Assembly: GCA_963974475.1 (NCBI GenBank)
Contig: CAXBCR010000023.1
Location: 1 to 57,194, forward strand
Reading direction: 5' to 3'
Length of the DNA: 57,194 nt
DNA from: CAJXZP01 sp963974475
GTDB taxonomy: Bacteria; Bacteroidota; Bacteroidia; Flavobacteriales_G; Salibacteraceae
A program made the position numbers and the translations under genes. Shown here piece after piece: positions 53,001 through 57,194 of this stretch (the stretch's first letter is position 1; each line of letters starts with the position of its first letter). The notes beneath the pieces were generated by a model, which saw only the letters and a program-made list of their open reading frames with translations, ran no database searches and was not told the origin of the DNA.

Positions 53001-53106
53001 TAATATTGCGGTAATTTGGTTAATGAGTATCATCCTTATGGTGACATTATATTTTGATGTATTCCAGAAAATGGTAAATATGATGGGGCCAAAATCAAGG
53101 GAATAA
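50065..53106 (+). CDS. TerB + FHA-like + ABCG-type transporter fusion
   Basis: A 1013-residue membrane ATPase. An N-terminal TerB-like helical domain (about 1-140, FIVLFRLLEYIYADGNISNHESEFV) is followed by an FHA-like beta domain (about 155-240). An ABC ATPase comes next: Walker A GGSGAGKST 277-285, signature SGGQ 384-387, Walker B LFVDEP 404-409. An ABC-2-type membrane domain starts about residue 575 with six helices. A long coiled-coil-like stretch (about 870-960) precedes the last helix (NIAVIWLMSIILMVTLYF). The ATPase-before-membrane order is that of ABCG exporters. The substrate is unknown. Confidence 0.87.
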   Translation: MSEEILRAMMQLFALASDINDITSESREIIKHSLSTEIRKERLNRFLEMYDEYLQEFHSGNSSYEEALNPENVRAICEGINGNLTKVQKFIVLFRLLEYIYADGNISNHESEFVRILCSTFSISDENYKNAVEFTQVKIGNCPDNKHMMLVSKEITRTFKHTKHISGANFDGILVILQIKDMNMYVFRYVGNSGLFLNGSAVTPQRTYIFNSGSALRGNKMKPVYFSDILSVFIKDAAADKIVFQASRISYNFPSGDVGLHEFSFRERTGRLVGIMGGSGAGKSTMLNVLNGNYPPTTGKITINGFDINKDKEQIQGIIGFVSQDDLLIEELTVFQNLFFSAKLSFASLTNEEISTKVDKLLTSLGLYKAKDLKVGNPIEKVISGGQRKRLNIALELIREPSVLFVDEPTSGLSSRDSENIMDLMKELALKGKLVFIVIHQPSSYIFKLFDRLLLLDNGGYTVYYGEPVESVTYFKSLAHHIDAEESECISCGNVNSELIFDIIDQKVVNEYGKKTEKRKIAPKEWYKKYKANEPEKIKHAPVEKELKLSTTLATPSKIKQFLIFLNRDILSKATNKQYLVINLLEAPVLAFFIAYFVKYAAWDEDGQMPYKYLFNENIPAYIFMSVVVALFIGMTVSAEEIFRDRKLQKREKFLNLSKGSYLSSKYILLLAISAIQTFLFVIVGNTILEIADMDMRYWLVLFSASFFANMVGLNISNSFNSAVAIYILIPFMIIPQLIFSGVIVSFDRLNPSVSSRTVVPIIGEVMASRWAYEALMVTQFKDNPLEKIFYPTDEKLSHINFLKSYWIIELENQLHFVRTNFENPKMEEKVNRFAKTIQNELSVKRGGIDFPAFVFSTDLTTENMTIKRLDKLSLYITKFKQNLNKAFRKTNKVRDKLIYQIEKLSKQKDYFNIQKEKYLNNTLNDMVKLNNKFNKVIVIDQHLVPIIDPVFRDAKGFRSHFYAASKRIVNTKVDTFWYNIAVIWLMSIILMVTLYFDVFQKMVNMMGPKSRE

Positions 53107-53196
53107 ATCATTTAAAAGTGGTCGTACTATTTTTTTTTGTTGACAAGTCCTACCCGTTTGTTAATATCTATAAATGAAGTGCTTTTGGATTTAATT

Positions 53197-53204
53197 TAAA
53201 TTTG
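53197..53204 (+). promoter_or_regulatory. -7 box of the TPR gene
   Basis: TAAATTTG fits TAnnTTTG, 22 bases before the ATG at 53227, in the spacer after the transporter gene. Confidence 0.45.
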
Positions 53205-53226
53205 GGAAACCAAAATAAACTAAATT

Positions 53227-53559
53227 ATGGATCAAAGCAGACTTGATTTTATTACTGATATGCATAAAAAAAATCCAAAGGATTCTTATTTAGCATTTGC
53301 AGCGGCTGTGGAACAACAAATGGCGGGTAACCGAGAAGCAGCAATAAATATCATTGAAAATCTTATTGACAATGATCCTAATTATACCGATGCCTATTTT
53401 AGATTGGGCAAGATGTATGAAAACGCTAAAAATATTAAAAAGGCGGTTGCCACGTATCATGCAGGCAAGAAAATAGCCACCAAAAACAAAGATGAAAAAT
53501 CTTTAGGGGAAATAACGGAAGCCCTTATGTTTATGGATGAGGAAGAGGGTAACTGGTAA
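53227..53559 (+). CDS. Small TPR protein
   Basis: A 110-residue cytoplasmic protein with about two and a half TPR units (YLAFAAAVEQQMAGNREAAINIIENLI, YTDAYFRLGKMYENAKNIKKAVATYHAGKKIA). TPRs hold partner proteins; there is no catalytic motif. It is a single gene with its own promoter box. The partner is unknown. Confidence 0.82.
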   Translation: MDQSRLDFITDMHKKNPKDSYLAFAAAVEQQMAGNREAAINIIENLIDNDPNYTDAYFRLGKMYENAKNIKKAVATYHAGKKIATKNKDEKSLGEITEALMFMDEEEGNW

Positions 53560-53721
53560 AACCATGATTTGTTTTTTAATTACTAAGCCATAAACTCATT
53601 TTTTTACTGGCAATAGGTGATTTAAAACAGCACCTACCCTACCCAATTCATGTTATTTCTATTTCCTTTTATTCCGAACGGAATAGTAAATTTGACATTA
53701 TTTTTAACATCACGAATATTT

Positions 53722-55758
53722 ATGAAAACAAAAACACTAATAGGGGCTGTAATGGCAACATTTATGTTTGGGGCCTGCGCCACGCAAGCACCTACTGAAA
53801 CGCCCGATGAAAACAAAGAGCAAATGGAAGAAAGTACTTCTGATTTTGAATGGATTGTAGAAGATTTCGCAGATTTACGCGTACTTCGATACCAAATCCC
53901 AGGATGGGAAAAACTAACGCTTCAACAGCAGAAATATGTGTATTATTTGACCCAAGCTGGATATGAAGGCCGCGATATTATATGGGATCAAAACTACCGA
54001 CATAATATTACCATTAGAAAAGCATTAGAAAATATTGTAACCAATTACACTGGAGATAAAACAACTGAAGATTGGAGCAATTTTATGGAGTACACCAAAC
54101 GTATTTGGTTTTCGAATGGAATTCATCATCATTATGCTAATTATAAATTCACACCGGAATTTAGTAAAGACTATTTTAATGGCTTACTAACTGAAACAGG
54201 TACCGAATTAGACGTTGCGATAGTTGAAATTCTTTTTGATCCAGCAAAAGATGCTAAAAAAGTGAGTTTAGATTCTGAATCTGACTTAGTATTAAGTTCT
54301 GCTATCAACTTTTATGATGCTGATATAACACAGGCTGAAGCCGAAGCATATTATAAATCCATCATTGATACTACTTCTACTGAGCCTATTTCGTACGGGT
54401 TAAACACCAAATTAGTTCGTGGAGAAGATGGTAAAATAAAAGAAGTAGTTTGGAAAGCAGACGGAATGTATGGCGCAGCTATTACAAAAACCATTGGTTG
54501 GTTAAAACTTGCCGTTACCGTTGCCGAAAATCAAGCTCAGGCTGATGCATTAAACTTACTAATAGATTATTACAGCACTGGCGATTTAAAAACATGGGAT
54601 GCGTATAACATTGCTTGGAGTCAGGCTACTGATGGAGATATTGACTATATCAATAGTTTTATTGAGGTGTACAACGATCCTTTAGGATACAAAGGTTCAT
54701 ATGAAACTGTTGTTCAAATCAAAGATTTTAATGCATCCGAACAAATGGCTGTAGTGGCTAATAGTGTGCAATGGTTTGAAGATCACTCTTCCATCATGGA
54801 TGAACACAAAAAGAAAAAAGTAAAAGGAGTATCTTATAAAGTTGTATCAGCTGCAGGCGAATCGGGCGATAGCTCCCCTTCCACCCCAATTGGAGTGAAT
54901 TTACCCAACGCTAACTGGATTAGAGCCGCACATGGCTCAAAATCTGTAAGTTTAGGAAACATAATTGATTCTTATTCAAAAGCTAGTGGTGGTGCATATA
55001 CAGAAGAATTTGGATATTCTGACGAAGAAAAAGCACGCGCTAAAGAATATGGCGAATTAGGTGGGAAATTACATACTGCTTTGCACGAGGTGGTAGGACA
55101 TGCTTCTGGACAATTAAATCCTGGAATAGGAACTCCTAAAGAAACATTAAAAAATTATGCTTCAACCTTGGAAGAAGCACGTGCTGATTTAGTGGCACTA
55201 TATTTCTTAATGGATAACAAGCTTATTGAAATTGGTTTAATGAACTCATTAGAAGTAGGTAAAGCGGAATACGATGGTTATATCCGTAACGGAATGATGG
55301 TTCAACTACGAAGATTGAAAAAAGGAGAAATTTTAGAGGAAGCGCATATGCGTAATCGTCAATTGGTTGCTTCTTGGTCGTTTGAAAAAGGTGCTGCCGA
55401 AAACGTGATTGAAAAAGTATCAAAAGATGGTAAAACCTATTTTGTGATTAACGACTACGAAAAACTTCGAGGTATTTTTGGTGATTTATTGAGAGAAATT
55501 CAACGAATTAAATCAGAAGGCGATTACGAAGCGGGTAAAGCATTGGTTGAAAACTACGGTGTACAAGTAGATGCTGCCTTACACGATGAAGTATTGGCAC
55601 GTTCTGAAAAACTAAACGTTCCTGCTTTCTCTGGGTTTGTGAATCCAATTATTACTCCAGTAAAAGAAGGAGAAGAAATTGTAGGTTTTGAAGTTACTTA
55701 TGCTAACTCATTTGAAGAACAAATGCTAAGCTATAGTTCTCAATATGGAAATTTATAG
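53722..55758 (+). CDS. M49 (dipeptidyl-peptidase III family) lipoprotein peptidase
   Basis: A 678-residue protein from ATG 53722 (an upstream ATG at 53650 lacks a signal). The lipobox FGAC (Cys about 19) is followed by an acidic linker. The zinc site is HEVVGH (455-460; HExxGH form) with the third ligand in EEARAD (484-489), the M49 signature. Family members clip dipeptides or act as oligopeptidases on peptides imported to the envelope. Being a lipoprotein puts this one outside the inner membrane. Length is typical for bacterial DPP III. Single gene, followed by a strong terminator. Confidence 0.88.
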   Translation: MKTKTLIGAVMATFMFGACATQAPTETPDENKEQMEESTSDFEWIVEDFADLRVLRYQIPGWEKLTLQQQKYVYYLTQAGYEGRDIIWDQNYRHNITIRKALENIVTNYTGDKTTEDWSNFMEYTKRIWFSNGIHHHYANYKFTPEFSKDYFNGLLTETGTELDVAIVEILFDPAKDAKKVSLDSESDLVLSSAINFYDADITQAEAEAYYKSIIDTTSTEPISYGLNTKLVRGEDGKIKEVVWKADGMYGAAITKTIGWLKLAVTVAENQAQADALNLLIDYYSTGDLKTWDAYNIAWSQATDGDIDYINSFIEVYNDPLGYKGSYETVVQIKDFNASEQMAVVANSVQWFEDHSSIMDEHKKKKVKGVSYKVVSAAGESGDSSPSTPIGVNLPNANWIRAAHGSKSVSLGNIIDSYSKASGGAYTEEFGYSDEEKARAKEYGELGGKLHTALHEVVGHASGQLNPGIGTPKETLKNYASTLEEARADLVALYFLMDNKLIEIGLMNSLEVGKAEYDGYIRNGMMVQLRRLKKGEILEEAHMRNRQLVASWSFEKGAAENVIEKVSKDGKTYFVINDYEKLRGIFGDLLREIQRIKSEGDYEAGKALVENYGVQVDAALHDEVLARSEKLNVPAFSGFVNPIITPVKEGEEIVGFEVTYANSFEEQMLSYSSQYGNL

Positions 55759-55782
55759 GGATTAATACCTTTATCTCACAAT

Positions 55783-55820
55783 AAAAAACCGTTGTTCAGA
55801 AATTGAACAACGGTTTTTTT
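55783..55820 (+). terminator. Terminator after the M49 peptidase
   Basis: Perfect 16-bp stem (55783-55798 with 55804-55819), loop GAAAT, closing in a T run. Bases 55821-56083 beyond it show no gene, repeat or promoter box. Confidence 0.9.
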
Positions 55821-56083
55821 GTGCTTTAACTAAATGTTTTTTGGCCGTTAATTAGATTATCTAAAGGAATTGAGTCAGTAATTAAAACCATATCGAAAAA
55901 TTAAACACATTGAATTTATACTACAACAAACCAACGAGTTAAAGCTCCAACTTTGTTTCAGGAAATGTAACAGCTTCCTAACTAATCACCACTAGCAAAC
56001 TAAATCATTGAAGGATGACGAACCTTGCTAACCACTTACAACACTAATCACCATTTTGACGGTCCTAAACCGGCAAAAAGCTT

Positions 56084-56124
56084 AAAACCGGTTCCTCCCA
56101 CCTACTTTGGAACCGGTTTTTTTT
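56084..56124 (-). terminator. Terminator after the coiled-coil gene
   Basis: Perfect 12-bp inverted repeat AAAACCGGTTCC (56084-56095)/GGAACCGGTTTT (56109-56120), 13-base loop, with T tracts on both strands. It serves the minus-strand gene ending at 56140. Confidence 0.8.
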
Positions 56125-56139
56125 ATGCCTTGTTTTTTT

Positions 56140-57054
56140 TTACTTCTTAGAATAGGTGTTTAATTCATCCGTAGCGGCTTTCACCAAATTACGTTGAGTA
56201 ACAAGTTTTTCCTCCAAAAATTTGATATCCTCAATCAATTGTTTTTGAGAATAGCCTAAATCTCTCGCCTGTGCTTTTAAATCCACAATGGCGTCAGAAT
56301 GTTTTTGAATTTCCTTTTCAATACTTTTACGTTTTTTCTTTAAGTCTTTCACTTCCGATTTGGCTTGTTTCTCATCATCCTCACTTGCATACATGGTAGT
56401 TTCCAATTCATTTTTTTGAATATTATACCGTTCATTTGTATTAACTAATTCGGCCTTTAATAACCCAATTTCAGTTTCGTGATTTTGTATTTTTAAAGTG
56501 TCTCGTTGAATTTCTTTGATAGATTTATTTTGAGCTTTCAAATTTTTATCTCGCTCTTTCATTAGTTCTTTTAAACGTTCTTTCTTTTCTACCAATTCTC
56601 TTTTTAATACTTCACCATAGACTCTAGCACCAAAGCTTTCTAATAATTTTCGTACTTTAACACTTCTTCCCTCTACTCCATTTGGATCCACTCTTTCTCC
56701 GTCAATAATAAAAACAGAATACAGCTTTACGCTATTATCTTGTTGAACTATAGTAGAGTGAATATCCATTGCGGAGTCGTCTACACTTGGAATCGTTACT
56801 CCATACACACTTAATTGTTCGTTTTTTATTTCCGTTTTTGCATTTCTATCTCTTTCCGCCACCGCTTTTTTCCATGCTTTAAGCACATCCTTTTCAATCG
56901 CTCTATCTATTTCCAAAACAAAAACAGTACTATCATGAAAATTTAATAATCGCTTTCCTACAGATACCTTATATCCATTTTGAGCCATTCCCATTGTCAC
57001 AGTGAATAAAAGCACTACTATAATGGCAATTATTCTTTTAGTTTTTAACATCAT
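56140..57054 (-). CDS. Exported coiled-coil protein
   Basis: A 304-residue protein with signal peptide (to about TMGMAQ). A small N-terminal beta domain follows (NGYKVSVGKRLLNFHDSTVFVLEIDRAI...), then about 150 residues of heptad coiled coil from residue 150 on (LVEKKERLKELMKERDKNLKAQ, VKDLKKKRKSIEKEIQKHSDAI). It would sit in the periplasm as a long rod and could link envelope parts. Either ATG of the doublet 57054/57051 may be used. Family not recognised. The 140 bases upstream to the window end show no gene. Confidence 0.75.
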   Translation of the reverse strand: MMLKTKRIIAIIVVLLFTVTMGMAQNGYKVSVGKRLLNFHDSTVFVLEIDRAIEKDVLKAWKKAVAERDRNAKTEIKNEQLSVYGVTIPSVDDSAMDIHSTIVQQDNSVKLYSVFIIDGERVDPNGVEGRSVKVRKLLESFGARVYGEVLKRELVEKKERLKELMKERDKNLKAQNKSIKEIQRDTLKIQNHETEIGLLKAELVNTNERYNIQKNELETTMYASEDDEKQAKSEVKDLKKKRKSIEKEIQKHSDAIVDLKAQARDLGYSQKQLIEDIKFLEEKLVTQRNLVKAATDELNTYSKK

Positions 57055-57194
57055 ATTCTAATTTTATTTGTGTGGATAAAGGTACATCTTTAATCAATAA
57101 TTTAATCCCAATAAAAAATGGATTAATCACATTAATTTTTATGCTTCACCGCCTTTATACCAGTAAATAAGTAAACCACAAATACATTACGGTC

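Overview
The window looks like a chromosomal piece of a marine-type Bacteroidota, most likely order Flavobacteriales. The evidence is low GC with A/T-rich spacers, -7 promoter boxes of the TAnnTTTG type, type IX secretion (T9SS) C-terminal sorting domains with YPNP motifs, and families typical of the phylum (DUF3857, DUF4136, DUF4395, DUF4465, CotH/VTC/DUF4956, YwqK/MORN repeats). Lineage below order cannot be fixed from this sequence. All functions below come from reading motifs; no database search was run.

Layout. 1-5.5 kb: tRNA-Arg(ACG), a 1468-residue AsmA/TamB-like envelope protein and a SAM methyltransferase. 5.6-13.4 kb: an envelope operon of a TPR + MORN-repeat giant, two DUF3857 proteins (one with a transglutaminase triad, one without its Cys and His) and a lipoprotein. 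13.6-15.2 kb: pruA. 15.26-17.68 kb: a 2.4-kb insert flanked by a perfect 130-bp direct repeat of the pruA 3' end and its terminator; it carries a HipB-like regulator, a cytosine-methyltransferase gene cut off after motif I, an HNH endonuclease, and the C-terminal part of a HpaII-type restriction enzyme. 17.9-24.1 kb: a secreted protein, then a VTC/DUF4956/DUF2490/CotH operon divergent from a LytS/LytT-type two-component pair. 24.3-27.7 kb: outer-membrane protein, arfB, type II NADH dehydrogenase and three small genes.

27.8-33.9 kb: a cobalamin-riboswitch operon for vitamin B12 capture. In transcription order it encodes a T9SS-secreted protein with two tandem DUF4465 domains, a second T9SS surface protein, a BtuB-like TonB-dependent receptor and a BtuG-like beta-propeller lipoprotein. 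With the pruA-tail insert, this is the most interesting part of the window. 34.1-40.5 kb: DUF4395 membrane protein, secreted DNA/RNA endonuclease, a decayed outer-membrane gene, TM2 and DUF2752 proteins, a trans-sulfuration PLP enzyme and two outer-membrane barrels.

40.7-43.0 kb: a tightly overlapping operon (DinB-like, NRDE/TANGO2-like, permuted-papain-like, small protein). 43.1-46.8 kb: formiminotransferase-cyclodeaminase, DUF4136 and NTF2-like lipoproteins, CatA-family acyltransferase. 46.8-57.1 kb: two envelope proteins of unknown function, a flavoprotein disulfide-reductase homologue that lacks both redox cysteines, a TerB + FHA-like + ABCG-type transporter fusion, a TPR protein, an M49 peptidase lipoprotein and a secreted coiled-coil protein. 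No CRISPR array, rRNA, integrase or transposase was seen.
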